From Lichenibacterium dinghuense (lineage in GTDB: Bacteria; Pseudomonadota; Alphaproteobacteria; Rhizobiales; Beijerinckiaceae), in NCBI RefSeq assembly GCF_021730615.1, contig NZ_JAJLMN010000001.1, positions 434,001-498,000 of the forward strand: a stretch of DNA of 64,000 bases, written 5' to 3'. The position numbers and the translations under genes were made by a program. Under the pieces are notes generated by a model. The model worked only from the letters and a program-made list of their open reading frames with translations, was not told the DNA's origin and made no database searches. Position 1 is the first letter of the stretch; the number at the start of each line of letters is the position of its first letter. Below are positions 1-8,725 of this stretch, one piece after another.

Positions 1-480
1 GCCTTCCTGGCGTCCCTGCCGCTGACGCACGACGACGGCACCCACCTCTTCGTCCATGCCGGCATCCGCCCCGGGGTGCCGCTGGAGCGCCAGTCGCACG
101 AGGACCTGACCTGGATCCGCGAGGAGTTCCTCACCTTCGAGGGCCGGCTGCCGCGGCGCGTCGTGCACGGCCACACGATCATGGGCGACCGGCCCGTCGT
201 CACGCCGAACCGCATCTCCATCGACACCGGCGCCTACCGCTCCGGCATCCTCACCGCGGCGGTGCTCGACCCCGAGGCTCCGTCGGGCGAGCCGTCCTTC
301 CTGCAGACCGCCGGCGCGCCCGACCGGCCGGCGCTGGTCCGCGAGGCCCTGCTGGTGCAGAGCATCGCCGGCCGGCCCGTGTCGCCCGAACTGCAGGCGG
401 TGTTCGACGACTTCGTGGAGGGGCGGATCGAGCTTCCCGAGATGCAGTCGCGCAGCGCGCGGCTCGGCGCGGCGGTGTGA
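1..480 (+). CDS. Metallophosphoesterase (Ser/Thr protein phosphatase-like), 3' part
   Basis: The reading frame is open from the first base of the window, so the 5' end of this gene lies outside. The visible 159 residues carry the back half of a calcineurin-type phosphoesterase: LFVHAGIRPG holds one metal-binding His and VVHGHTIMG holds the late GHT-type His, followed by SIDTGAYRSG, as in bacterial PrpA-like phosphatases and diadenosine tetraphosphatase relatives. The N-terminal DxH and GDxxDRG motifs are not visible. The likely activity is phosphoester hydrolysis on a protein or nucleotide; the substrate cannot be told from this part. A NUDIX hydrolase gene converges on it from the right. Confidence 0.85.
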   Translation, partial: AFLASLPLTHDDGTHLFVHAGIRPGVPLERQSHEDLTWIREEFLTFEGRLPRRVVHGHTIMGDRPVVTPNRISIDTGAYRSGILTAAVLDPEAPSGEPSFLQTAGAPDRPALVREALLVQSIAGRPVSPELQAVFDDFVEGRIELPEMQSRSARLGAAV

Positions 481-552
481 CCCCCGAGCCGCCGCGGGCC
501 TGACGCACGCACCATCGTTCCGGGGCGCCCCTCGCGGGAGCCGGCCGGTCCC

Positions 553-1119
553 TCAGCCGAACAGTTCCGGCCGCCGCACCCGCAGCGTCTGCACGAGGCA
601 CAGCGTCTTCATGTCGTCGAGGGCGTTGCGGTCGGCGAGGGCGGCCAGCTCGGCGAGCGGCGCCTCGACGACGGCGATGTTCTCGTGCTCGTGGGCGAGG
701 CCGCCGCCCTCGCCCGTGCGGTCCTCGGCCGCGTAGGGGGCGAGGAAGAGGTGCATGCGCTCGGTCGACACGCCGCACATCGACCAGGCGTGGCCGGCCT
801 CCTCCAGCGCGCCGAGCCTGACGCCGACCTCCTCCTCCGCTTCGCGGCGCGCGGCGTCCTCGGGCTCCTCGCCGTCGTCGCGCAGGCCGGCGGGCGCTTC
901 GAGGAAGTCGCAGGCCGCGCCCATCAGCAGCACGGGCGCGCGGGGCAGCCTGACCATGAGCGCCACGCGGCGCTCGGGGTCGTAGGGCAGCACGGCCACG
1001 GCCGGGCCGTGGTCCTCGATCTCGCGGGTGAACTCCACGCCGTCGTCGCCCGACAGCGTGGCGACGCGGAGCTTGAGCCAGCCGTCGTGGACGAGCTTCG
1101 TGGACCTGATCGCGACCAT
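553..1119 (-). CDS. NUDIX hydrolase (ADP-ribose pyrophosphatase-like)
   Basis: 188-residue protein with a complete NUDIX box. Reading from the Gly of AGLRDDGEEP, the spacing Gx5Ex7REUxEExGU is met by RREAEEEVGV, which supplies the metal-binding glutamates. The overall form (N-terminal beta region with DGWLKLR, then the box) resembles ADP-ribose or nucleoside-diphosphate-sugar pyrophosphatases. I chose the ATG at 1117-1119 because GGGAG lies 6 bases upstream; the frame stays open further upstream but that extension is compositionally random. It is a single gene, converging on the phosphoesterase. The exact substrate is not known. Confidence 0.88.
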   Translation of the reverse strand: MVAIRSTKLVHDGWLKLRVATLSGDDGVEFTREIEDHGPAVAVLPYDPERRVALMVRLPRAPVLLMGAACDFLEAPAGLRDDGEEPEDAARREAEEEVGVRLGALEEAGHAWSMCGVSTERMHLFLAPYAAEDRTGEGGGLAHEHENIAVVEAPLAELAALADRNALDDMKTLCLVQTLRVRRPELFG

Positions 1120-1180
1120 GCCGTCTCCCGCTGGCCAGACCGTCTTCTGGCCGCCGGAGGATAGGGCGCGGCGGCGGCCT

Positions 1181-1212
1181 CGGCGAGGTCGGCCCCCCCG
1201 ACGACCTCGCCG
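1181..1212. repeat. 11 bp inverted repeat upstream of the NUDIX gene
   Basis: CGGCGAGGTCG at 1181-1191 is perfectly repeated in inverse at 1202-1212, with a C-rich loop between. It lies 62 bases before the NUDIX start on the minus strand, inside the roughly 220 bp gap between two divergent genes. It has no T-run on either side, so it is not an obvious intrinsic terminator; a transcript hairpin or protein site is possible but unproven. Confidence 0.45.
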
Positions 1213-1340
1213 CCCCGGCTCACAGTTCGGCGTGTCGCGCGTCAGGCCTTGCAAGCAGCCGACGCGGCTATGGCTGCATGGCCGGTGATGATAGGGTGAT
1301 CTCAACCGGCCTCGTCGCTACGCATCCTCGGAGCATCGTC

Positions 1341-1538
1341 ATGGCTCGACGCACCGTGCAGAGTGATCCGTCTAAAGCGAGCGCTCCGCCGGCCGAGGTC
1401 GCCGACGACGACCACGGCATCGAAATGATCGACGACGACGATCGCGCGCTGGTTCTGGAGGGTCTCGAGCAATCGCGCCGCGGCGAGATCGCCAGCGATG
1501 AGGACGTGGAAGCTGTCCTGGCCCGCTTCCGGCGGTGA
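1341..1538 (+). CDS. Antitoxin of a ParE/RelE-type toxin-antitoxin pair
   Basis: 65-residue acidic protein. Its C-terminal half (LEGLEQSRRGEIASDEDVEA) resembles the toxin-binding tail of antitoxins that accompany ParE/RelE toxins; the N-terminal half, which should carry the DNA-binding part, is not a clear known fold. I chose the ATG at 1341 because GGAG sits 8 bases upstream; an earlier in-frame ATG at 1278 is possible. The stop codon overlaps the GTG start of the toxin gene (GTGA), the tight coupling usual for such pairs. Expected role: neutralises the toxin and, with it, represses the shared promoter. Confidence 0.72.
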   Translation: MARRTVQSDPSKASAPPAEVADDDHGIEMIDDDDRALVLEGLEQSRRGEIASDEDVEAVLARFRR

Positions 1539-1828
1539 AGGTCGAGTTCACCGCAACGGCGCTGAGGCAACTCTCCACGATCGCGGAAGAGCTCGAGGCT
1601 TTCTCTCCCGCTTGGGCGGCGGAGGTCGGCGGCTCGATCGAACGGACCCTCCGTCGCCTGTCGGATCACCCCTTCAGCGGCCGAGCGCAGGACGTGCCGG
1701 GCGTCCGAAAGGCGGTCGTGCTCAAGGGACGATACCTGCTCTACTATGAGGTATTGCTGGAACGCGGTGTCGTTCGCATGCTCGCCATCGTACATCCGCG
1801 TCGCCGACGGCCTTACCGGGACGGTTGA
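1535..1828 (+). CDS. ParE/RelE-family toxin
   Basis: 97-residue basic protein with the ParE/RelE plan: an N-terminal strand (VEFTATALRQL), a helical hairpin, HPFSGRAQDVPGVRKAVV, then a strand GRYLLYYEV and a final strand ending in IVHPRRRRP. This is the common form of ParE-like gyrase inhibitors and RelE-like mRNases; which of the two cannot be decided here. Translation starts at the GTG that overlaps the antitoxin stop. Its 3' end overlaps the 3' end of the convergent MFS gene by 16 bases. Base composition is somewhat less GC-rich than its neighbours, in line with a mobile accessory pair. Confidence 0.82.
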   Translation: MKVEFTATALRQLSTIAEELEAFSPAWAAEVGGSIERTLRRLSDHPFSGRAQDVPGVRKAVVLKGRYLLYYEVLLERGVVRMLAIVHPRRRRPYRDG

Positions 1829-3159
1829 CTGCGGCTCGGTGACGTGAGGCCGCGACGAGCCACGGTCGATCCGAGCACCGCCGCCAGCGCCACCGCCCCG
1901 GCGAACAGCGCCGCGACGAAGCCGGCGACGCCCGGCCAGCGCGCGGCCGTCCAGAAGACGCCGCCCGCCGTGCCGAGCACCGACGAGCCGAGGTAATAGG
2001 TCAGCAGGTAGAGCGAGGCCGCCTGCGCCTTGTTGGGTCCGGCGAAGCCGCCCACCGTGCCGCTGGCGACGCCGTGGCCGGCGAAGAACCCCACGGTGAC
2101 GAGCGCGATGCCGAGCACCACGGCGGGCAGCGGCGCGAACAGCGTGGCGCCGGCGCCGAGGAGGGCGATCGCCATGCCGAGCGCCATCACGGGCGCGCGG
2201 CCGAGGCGATCCGCGAGCGTGCCGGCGACGGTCGAGGACACGGTGCCGAGCAGGTAGAGCGTGAAGATCAGCCCCTCCTGCGCCTGGTCGAGCCCGTAGG
2301 GCGGCGCCTCCAGGCGGAAGCCGGCGTAGTTGTAGACCGCGACGAAGCCGCCCATGGCCAGGAAGGCGAAGAGGTAGAGCGCGACGAGGCGCCGGTCGGC
2401 CAGCGCGGCCCGGAAGGCGCGGGCCTGCGTGCCGAGGTCGACCGCGCGGGGGCGGAAGTGCCGCGAGGCGGGCAGCAGCAGCGCGAAGCCGAGCGCGGTC
2501 GCGAGGCCGATGGCGCCGACAGCCGCGACGGCGGTGCGCCAGCCGGCCGCCTCCGCCACGAGGCCGGTGATGACGCGCCCGCCCATGCCGCCCACCGCCG
2601 TCGAGCCGACGTAGATCCCCATGGCGAGCCCGAGGCCCGACGCTTCGGTTTCCTCTGCGAGGTAGGTCATGGCGACGGCCGGCACGCCGCCGAGCGCCAC
2701 GCCCTCCAGCGCGCGGGCGGCGAGGAACAGGCCCCAGTGCGGCGCGAAGGCCGAGGCGGCGTTGAGGGCCGAGGCCAGCACCAGCGACAGCAGCATCACG
2801 GGCTTGCGCCCCCTGAGGTCCGACAGGGTCGCGGCCGCGACGATGGACAGCGCCAGCGCGGCCGTCCCGAACGACACCGCCAGCGACGCCGAGGCGGCCT
2901 GGACCCCGAAGGCGCGGCCGAGCACGGGCAGCAGCGGCTGCGGGCAATACAGCAGCGAGAAGGTCGCGAAGCCGGCGAGGAACAGCGCCACGCTGGCCCG
3001 GAGGTAGCGGGCCGAGCCGATCCGGTTGTGGGCGACCGGGCCCGGCGGGAGGCCGGCCGGCGCGCCGCACAGCGCGGCGGCGTCGGGCAGCGAGCCGGCG
3101 TCGAGCCCGGCCTCCTCGATCGCGTCGGGCGGCGGGGCGGCGTCGGCGGGAGGCGGCAC
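1813..3159 (-). CDS. MFS transporter, YnfM-like
   Basis: 448 residues with about 12 hydrophobic segments. The first helix carries SLLYCPQPLLPVLG, typical of the YnfM branch of drug/arabinose-type exporters, and the loop after helix 2 holds the MFS motif A (SDLRGRKPVM), repeated in the second half as ADRLGRAPVM. It should be an inner-membrane proton-coupled exporter of small molecules; the substrate is not evident. The GTG at 3157-3159 is favoured by GGAG 7 bases upstream. About 50 residues precede the first helix, rich in Ala and Pro, so a later start is possible. The gene stands alone, convergent with the toxin gene. Confidence 0.9.
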   Translation of the reverse strand: MPPPADAAPPPDAIEEAGLDAGSLPDAAALCGAPAGLPPGPVAHNRIGSARYLRASVALFLAGFATFSLLYCPQPLLPVLGRAFGVQAASASLAVSFGTAALALSIVAAATLSDLRGRKPVMLLSLVLASALNAASAFAPHWGLFLAARALEGVALGGVPAVAMTYLAEETEASGLGLAMGIYVGSTAVGGMGGRVITGLVAEAAGWRTAVAAVGAIGLATALGFALLLPASRHFRPRAVDLGTQARAFRAALADRRLVALYLFAFLAMGGFVAVYNYAGFRLEAPPYGLDQAQEGLIFTLYLLGTVSSTVAGTLADRLGRAPVMALGMAIALLGAGATLFAPLPAVVLGIALVTVGFFAGHGVASGTVGGFAGPNKAQAASLYLLTYYLGSSVLGTAGGVFWTAARWPGVAGFVAALFAGAVALAAVLGSTVARRGLTSPSRSQPSR

Positions 3160-3241
3160 GGCGGGACTCCGGTTCGGCAGGCGGCGCGCTGCGCCCTAGA
3201 TGGGGGCGGAGCCGGCCGTTCGGCGATCAGGAAAACCGTCG

Positions 3242-3775
3242 ATGTCCCACCATAGTCCGTCCGGCGCGCCCGAGCCCGACCCGCTGATCATGACGGCCCT
3301 GTTCGATCCGCAGAGCTTCGACCTGCTCGACGGCCTCCGGCGCCGCTACTTCCCGGCCGCGCAGAACCGCGTGCCTGCCCACGCCACGCTGTTCCACCAC
3401 CTGCCGGGCGACGACCTGCGCGCGATCGTCGAGCGCCTCCGGGCCGACTGCGCCGCCACGGCGCCCCTGCCCTTCACCATGGCGGCGACGCGCTTCCTCG
3501 GCCGCGGCGTCGCCTACGAGATCGACTGCCCCGGGCTGGTGAAGCTGCGCGCCGGCATCGCCGCGGCGTGGAAGGGGCGGCTCACCGCGCAGGACGCGCA
3601 GGGCTACCGTCCCCACGCGACGATCCAGAACAAGGTGTCGGGCGAGGAGGCACGCGACGCGCGGGTGCGGCTCGACGCGCTGCTGCCAATCACCGGCACG
3701 GTCGTGGGGCTGGCGCTGTGGCACTACCGCGGCGGTCCCTGGGAGGAGGCCGGACGGTTCGTGTTCGAGGGTTAG
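3242..3775 (+). CDS. 2H phosphoesterase / 2'-5' RNA ligase family protein
   Basis: 177-residue protein with the two HxT motifs that define the 2H phosphoesterase superfamily: HATLFHHL near residue 46 and HATIQNKV near residue 127. Family members hydrolyse 2',3'-cyclic phosphates or join 2'-5' RNA ends, usually in tRNA or nucleotide metabolism. The ATG at 3242 is preceded by AGGAA at 8 bases; an upstream in-frame start at 3200 lacks such a site. It is monocistronic and divergent from the MFS gene. The real substrate is unknown. Confidence 0.82.
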   Translation: MSHHSPSGAPEPDPLIMTALFDPQSFDLLDGLRRRYFPAAQNRVPAHATLFHHLPGDDLRAIVERLRADCAATAPLPFTMAATRFLGRGVAYEIDCPGLVKLRAGIAAAWKGRLTAQDAQGYRPHATIQNKVSGEEARDARVRLDALLPITGTVVGLALWHYRGGPWEEAGRFVFEG

Positions 3776-3973
3776 GGGGAGGGAGGGGTCCGCGAAGGCG
3801 CTTCCGAAACGCGGCGGCAAGACGGCAGAAGTCGAAGAAAATCGATTATGAATAGCACATATCGTTTTTTGAGGGAAACAGAAGATAATAGGTTGTAAAA
3901 ACTCATTTCTGATTGTTTGCTCATAGTCGGCGGCTTCCGGCAGTGGGAGCCGGCCCGAGCAGGTGAGACGACA
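3776..3973. other. AT-rich intergenic patch before an unknown gene
   Basis: Within this gap, positions 3831-3926 hold only 31 G or C out of 96 bases, about one third, against roughly 70 percent around it. It includes a T6 run and several A-rich blocks. It probably holds the promoter of the gene at 3974, and it may mark the edge of acquired DNA. No promoter hexamer pair can be assigned with confidence. Confidence 0.55.
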
Positions 3974-4375
3974 ATGGCTGATGCAGCGGCACTGAAATTC
4001 ACGTTGACAGCGACGACCGGCCTGATGGGAGCGCCGACATTCCGTTGTAACGGAGTGCTGAAACCCGGTGGCGCCGTCGAGGTCGAGAATGCGGAGATCA
4101 CACAGGCGCTGCCGCCGCCTCACGGCGTCACGCCGATCACGGGGCCATCGGGGCGATGGGGCAACGACATCTTCAACAATCAGGAAAACTTGGGCATCAT
4201 CATCACCGGAGGCGTGGCGAGCCCCCCTGCCCAAGTGGTTATGCGAGTCGAGTGCGGCTTCCAGTTTCCCGAGAAGGGTGCTCTGAAAGCCGGGGAGACG
4301 CTGAAGGGCCGGGGATCCTTCCCCAACCAGGGGCAGCCGATGGAGGACGTGCCCGCCGAACTCAAACTGAGCTGA
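3974..4375 (+). CDS. Hypothetical protein, beta-rich, no recognised family
   Basis: 133-residue protein that I do not recognise. It has no signal peptide or membrane segment. It is rich in Gly, Thr, Val and Pro with alternating hydrophobic residues (LKFTLTATTG, LGIIITGG, VVMRVECGF), suggesting a beta-sandwich or shell-like fold. The ATG at 3974 follows AGGTGAGACGACA, a fair ribosome site; an upstream in-frame TTG-type extension to 3917 lies in the AT-rich patch and is less likely. Codon use includes more AT-ending codons than neighbours (for example AAT, ACA, GTT), and with the patch upstream this hints at horizontal transfer. Confidence 0.65.
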   Translation: MADAAALKFTLTATTGLMGAPTFRCNGVLKPGGAVEVENAEITQALPPPHGVTPITGPSGRWGNDIFNNQENLGIIITGGVASPPAQVVMRVECGFQFPEKGALKAGETLKGRGSFPNQGQPMEDVPAELKLS

Positions 4376-4481
4376 ACTGCGGTCCAGAGCGGGTCCGGCC
4401 TTCAGCGGACTCGCGATGCGACGAGGCTCAGCAGCGCTCTCGATCGAGCGGTGACGATCCGATCGCTGAGGTCCGTCACGC

Positions 4482-5699
4482 TCACACCCACGCCCGGCCG
4501 CTCGCCGTCTCCCTCAGACCGAGGTGGCGCGCGAGCGTCGCGCCGACGTCGGCGAAGCCCCGCCGCCCGAGCGCCCCGCCGGCGCCGCCCGGCGCGTGGG
4601 CGAGGATCGGCACGGCTTCGCGCGTGTGGTCCGTGCCGCGGAAGGTCGGGTCGTTGCCGTGATCGGCGGTGATGACCAGGAGGTCGCCCTCGCGCAGCAC
4701 GGCGAGCAGCTCCGGCAGGCGCCGGTCGAAGCGCTCCAGGCAGGCCGCGTAGCCGGCGACGTCGCGGCGGTGGCCGTAGTCGGAGTCGAAGTCGACGAGG
4801 TTCGCGACGGCGAGGCCGCCGTCCGGCAGATCGCGCATGGCCGCGACGAGATGGTCGAGGTTGGCGTCGTTGCCGTGGCCCTTCAGGACCGTGCCGGTGT
4901 TCCGGTGGGCGAAGATGTCCGAGATCTTGCCGACGCTGACGACGGCGCGACCGGCCTCCGCGGCGCGGTCGAGCAGCGTGCCGGGCGGGGGCGGCATGGC
5001 GAAGTCGCGCCGGTTGCCGGTCCGCTCGAACGAGGCCGCGTCCCGCCCGACGAAGGGGCGGGCGATGACGCGGCCGATGCGCAGGGGGTCGCACAGCCGG
5101 CGCGCGATGCCGCAGAGCGCGTAGAGGCATTCGAGCCCGAACGCCTCCTCGTGGGCCGCGATCTGCAGCACGGAGTCGACCGAGGTGTAGAGGATCGGCA
5201 GGCCGGTGCGCAGGGACTCTTCGCCGAGGTCGTCGACGATCAGCGTGCCCGAGGCGTGGCGGTCCCCGAGGATGCCGGGCAGGCCGGCCTCGGCGCAGAT
5301 CGCCCGCACCAGCTCCGGCGGGAAGCAGGGGTCGTTCGGCGCGAAGTAGCCCCAGGGCTCGGCCACCGGCGTGCCGGCGAGCTCCCAATGGCCGGAGGGC
5401 GTGTCCTTGCCGGCCGACCGCTCGACGCCGAAGCCGTAGGCCGAGCCCGGCGCAGGGCGGGCGGCGAGGCTTGGGGGCACGCGCCCGCTCGCCGCGGCGG
5501 CCGCGGCGCCGAGGCCGAGGGCGTCGAGGTGCGGCAGGCGGAGCGGGCCGGCGCGCAGGCCCGCGCGGTCGGCGCAGCCCGTCGCGCAGGCCTCCGCGAT
5601 ATGGCCGAGCGTGTCGGCACCGCCGTCGCCATAGGCTTCCGCGTCCGGCGCGCCGCCGACCCCGACGGAGTCGAGGACGAGCAGGGCCGCGCGGGTCAC
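4482..5699 (-). CDS. deoB: Phosphopentomutase
   Basis: 405 residues, the usual length for DeoB. It interconverts ribose (or deoxyribose) 1-phosphate and 5-phosphate in nucleoside salvage and breakdown. Alkaline-phosphatase-fold metal sites are visible: [12 protein letters not shown] at the N-terminus, KDTPSGHWE near residue 98 around the phosphorylated Thr, and [18 protein letters not shown] near the C-terminus. The start is a GTG at 5697-5699, with GAGG just upstream. It lies 7 bases after the stop of the ABC gene on the same strand, so the two are probably co-transcribed; linkage to a peptide importer is unusual. Confidence 0.95.
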   Translation of the reverse strand: MTRAALLVLDSVGVGGAPDAEAYGDGGADTLGHIAEACATGCADRAGLRAGPLRLPHLDALGLGAAAAAASGRVPPSLAARPAPGSAYGFGVERSAGKDTPSGHWELAGTPVAEPWGYFAPNDPCFPPELVRAICAEAGLPGILGDRHASGTLIVDDLGEESLRTGLPILYTSVDSVLQIAAHEEAFGLECLYALCGIARRLCDPLRIGRVIARPFVGRDAASFERTGNRRDFAMPPPPGTLLDRAAEAGRAVVSVGKISDIFAHRNTGTVLKGHGNDANLDHLVAAMRDLPDGGLAVANLVDFDSDYGHRRDVAGYAACLERFDRRLPELLAVLREGDLLVITADHGNDPTFRGTDHTREAVPILAHAPGGAGGALGRRGFADVGATLARHLGLRETASGRAWV

Positions 5700-5706
5700 A
5701 GCGGCC

Positions 5707-7365
<1,659 letters not shown>

Positions 7366-7504
7366 CGGCGGCTCTCGGGATCGGATCGGCCGTCCACCCT
7401 GCCCCCTTCGGCGCCGGCCCCGCAAGCCCGAACTGCCGGGGTCGACGGCCGAGTCTGGCCGGCGCGACGCGCGCGGGCTATGTGAGCCTGATCGCGAGGT
7501 CTTC

Positions 7505-7639
7505 CCCACTTCCCTCATCCTGAGCCGGGCGCGGAGCGCCCGTGTCGAAGGACGCGGGCCCTCTCCGCGCAGCAGTCGGCCGCTCGTGCGTCCTTCGACA
7601 CGGAGCCTCCGGCTCCCGCTCAGGATGAGGGAGGTGGGG
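7505..7639. repeat. Large imperfect inverted repeat (dispersed palindromic element)
   Basis: The 22-base arm at 7505-7526 (CCCCAC, TCCCTCATCC, TGAGC) is matched in inverse at 7618-7639 with a single mismatch. A second arm pair, TGTCGAAGGACG near 7543-7554, returns inverted at about 7589-7600. This CTCATCCTGAG...GAAGGACG form is a common dispersed palindrome in Rhizobiales intergenic DNA. It lies between the divergent ABC and ankyrin genes, and no gene is present in it. Confidence 0.75.
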
Positions 7640-7685
7640 TAGCTCGCCGCATGAGTTGCGACGCAAGAGACAACACGGGCCGCCC

Positions 7686-8222
7686 ATGACCGACACCGCC
7701 CCCCGCCCCGCCCCCGCCCCCGCCCAGCACGGCCTGGACGAGGACACGATCGCCTTCGCGGGCCGGGTGTTCGAGATGGCCCGCCGCGGCCACGCGGCGG
7801 AGCTCGACGCGCTGCTGGCCGCCGGCCTGCCCGCCAACCTCACCAACGACAAGGGCGACACGCTGCTGATGCTGGCCGCCTACCACGGCCACGCCGACGC
7901 GGTGCGGGCCCTGATGGCGCGCGGCGCCGACCCGGCGCGCGCCAACGACCGCGGCCAGGTGCCGCTCACCGCCGCGGCCTTCAAGGGCTACGGCGCCGCG
8001 ATCGAGGCCATGCTGGACGCGGGCGCCCCGGTCGACGGCTGCGGGCCGGACGGCAAGACCGCGCTGATGATGGCCGCCATGTTCGACCGCACGGAGATGC
8101 TCGACCTGCTGCTCGCCCGCGGCGCCGACGCCGCGGCGCGCGACGCCGCCGGGATGACGGCGCAGGACCTCGCCGACCGCATGGGCGCGACGCAGACGGC
8201 GGCCAAGCTGCGGCAGGGGTGA
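7686..8222 (+). CDS. Ankyrin-repeat protein
   Basis: 178 residues. After a Pro-rich head (TAPRPAPAPAQ), three to four ankyrin repeats follow: DKGDTLLMLAAYHGHADAV, DRGQVPLTAAAFKGYGAAI, DGKTALMMAAMFDRTEML and a degenerate last one AGMTAQDLADRMG. No signal peptide is present, so it should be a cytoplasmic protein-binding adaptor; bacterial proteins of this size often pair with catalase or stress functions, but no such gene is adjacent here. The ATG at 7686 is preferred; a TTG 30 bases upstream is in frame but lies close to the palindrome. The partner is unknown. Confidence 0.85.
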   Translation: MTDTAPRPAPAPAQHGLDEDTIAFAGRVFEMARRGHAAELDALLAAGLPANLTNDKGDTLLMLAAYHGHADAVRALMARGADPARANDRGQVPLTAAAFKGYGAAIEAMLDAGAPVDGCGPDGKTALMMAAMFDRTEMLDLLLARGADAAARDAAGMTAQDLADRMGATQTAAKLRQG

Positions 8223-8231
8223 CGCGGACCT

Positions 8232-8286
8232 TCTCTCCGTTATTCCGGGGCTCTCGCTCCGCTCGCCCCGGAATGACGGAGGGAGA
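8232..8286. repeat. Palindromic intergenic repeat (ATTCCGGGG type)
   Basis: The arm TCTCTCCGTTATTCCGGGGC starting at 8232 returns inverted as GCCCCGGAATGACGGAG at 8264-8280, with a short GC-rich loop. It follows the ankyrin gene by 10 bases and could fold in RNA, but has no T-run. Its form (CGTCATTCCGGGG...CCCCGGAATGACG) is a repeat seen widely in alphaproteobacterial intergenic DNA. Confidence 0.7.
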
Positions 8287-8361
8287 TGCCCCCTGGACAT
8301 CATCGCGCCCTCGCGCGTTTCCCCACCGTGCCGCGCGGGCGCGGCGGGACGGAGCGACGCC

Positions 8362-8637
8362 ATGGAACCGATGATGCCCATGAAGCCCATGGACGGCGGC
8401 GACGCCTGGTGGCCGGAGAACCTTGGCAAGCCCTCGTCGAGCGGCTCGCAGGACGGGATGCGCTACGCCTTCTTCCCCGACAAGAAGCGCCTTGTCGTCG
8501 AGACGGACGGCAAGACCAAGACCTACGACAGCGGCGACCACCAGATCAGCGGCGTGCAGCAAGCGAACGGCGGACAGGCGACGTTCAGCGACAAGGACGG
8601 GACGGTGGAGCTGTCGGACCTGAAGGCGGTGGACTGA
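8362..8637 (+). CDS. Hypothetical protein, small and hydrophilic
   Basis: 91 residues with no membrane segment. A Met/Pro-rich head (MEPMMPMKPMDGGDAWW) precedes a body with repeated beta-turn features: MRYAFFPDKKRLVVETDGKT, YDSGDHQISGVQ, and TFSDKDGTVELSDLK. This looks like a small beta-strand domain built from short hairpins. GGAG lies 8 bases before the ATG. I do not recognise a named family, and the neighbours (ankyrin protein, malate synthase) give no functional clue. Confidence 0.75.
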   Translation: MEPMMPMKPMDGGDAWWPENLGKPSSSGSQDGMRYAFFPDKKRLVVETDGKTKTYDSGDHQISGVQQANGGQATFSDKDGTVELSDLKAVD

Positions 8638-8641
8638 AGGC

Positions 8642-8670
8642 AAAAGGCCGTCGCGCCCGCCGCGACGGCC
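8642..8670 (-). terminator. Probable intrinsic terminator of glcB
   Basis: A 10 bp perfect stem, GGCCGTCGCG at 8646-8655 with its inverse at 8661-8670, is followed on the minus strand by TTTTG. It lies 56 bases past the glcB stop codon. The T-run is short, so efficiency is uncertain. Confidence 0.6.
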
Positions 8671-8690
8671 CCGGATACCGGCAGATGGTC

Positions 8691-8718
8691 GGGCGCCGCC
8701 GCGTTCGCGGCGGCGCCC
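8691..8718. repeat. 13 bp perfect hairpin between two convergent genes
   Basis: GGGCGCCGCCGCG at 8691-8703 and its exact inverse at 8706-8718 flank a 2-base loop. It lies just 7 bases past the glcB stop and between the convergent hypothetical gene and glcB. It has no T-run, but such a strong stem may protect the glcB transcript end or assist termination. Confidence 0.6.
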
Positions 8719-8725
8719 CTCCCCC

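Noticed and set aside
7366-7518. A longer N-terminus for the ABC ATPase starting at 7518
   Set aside because: It runs through the large palindrome and yields an Arg-rich tail unlike the family.
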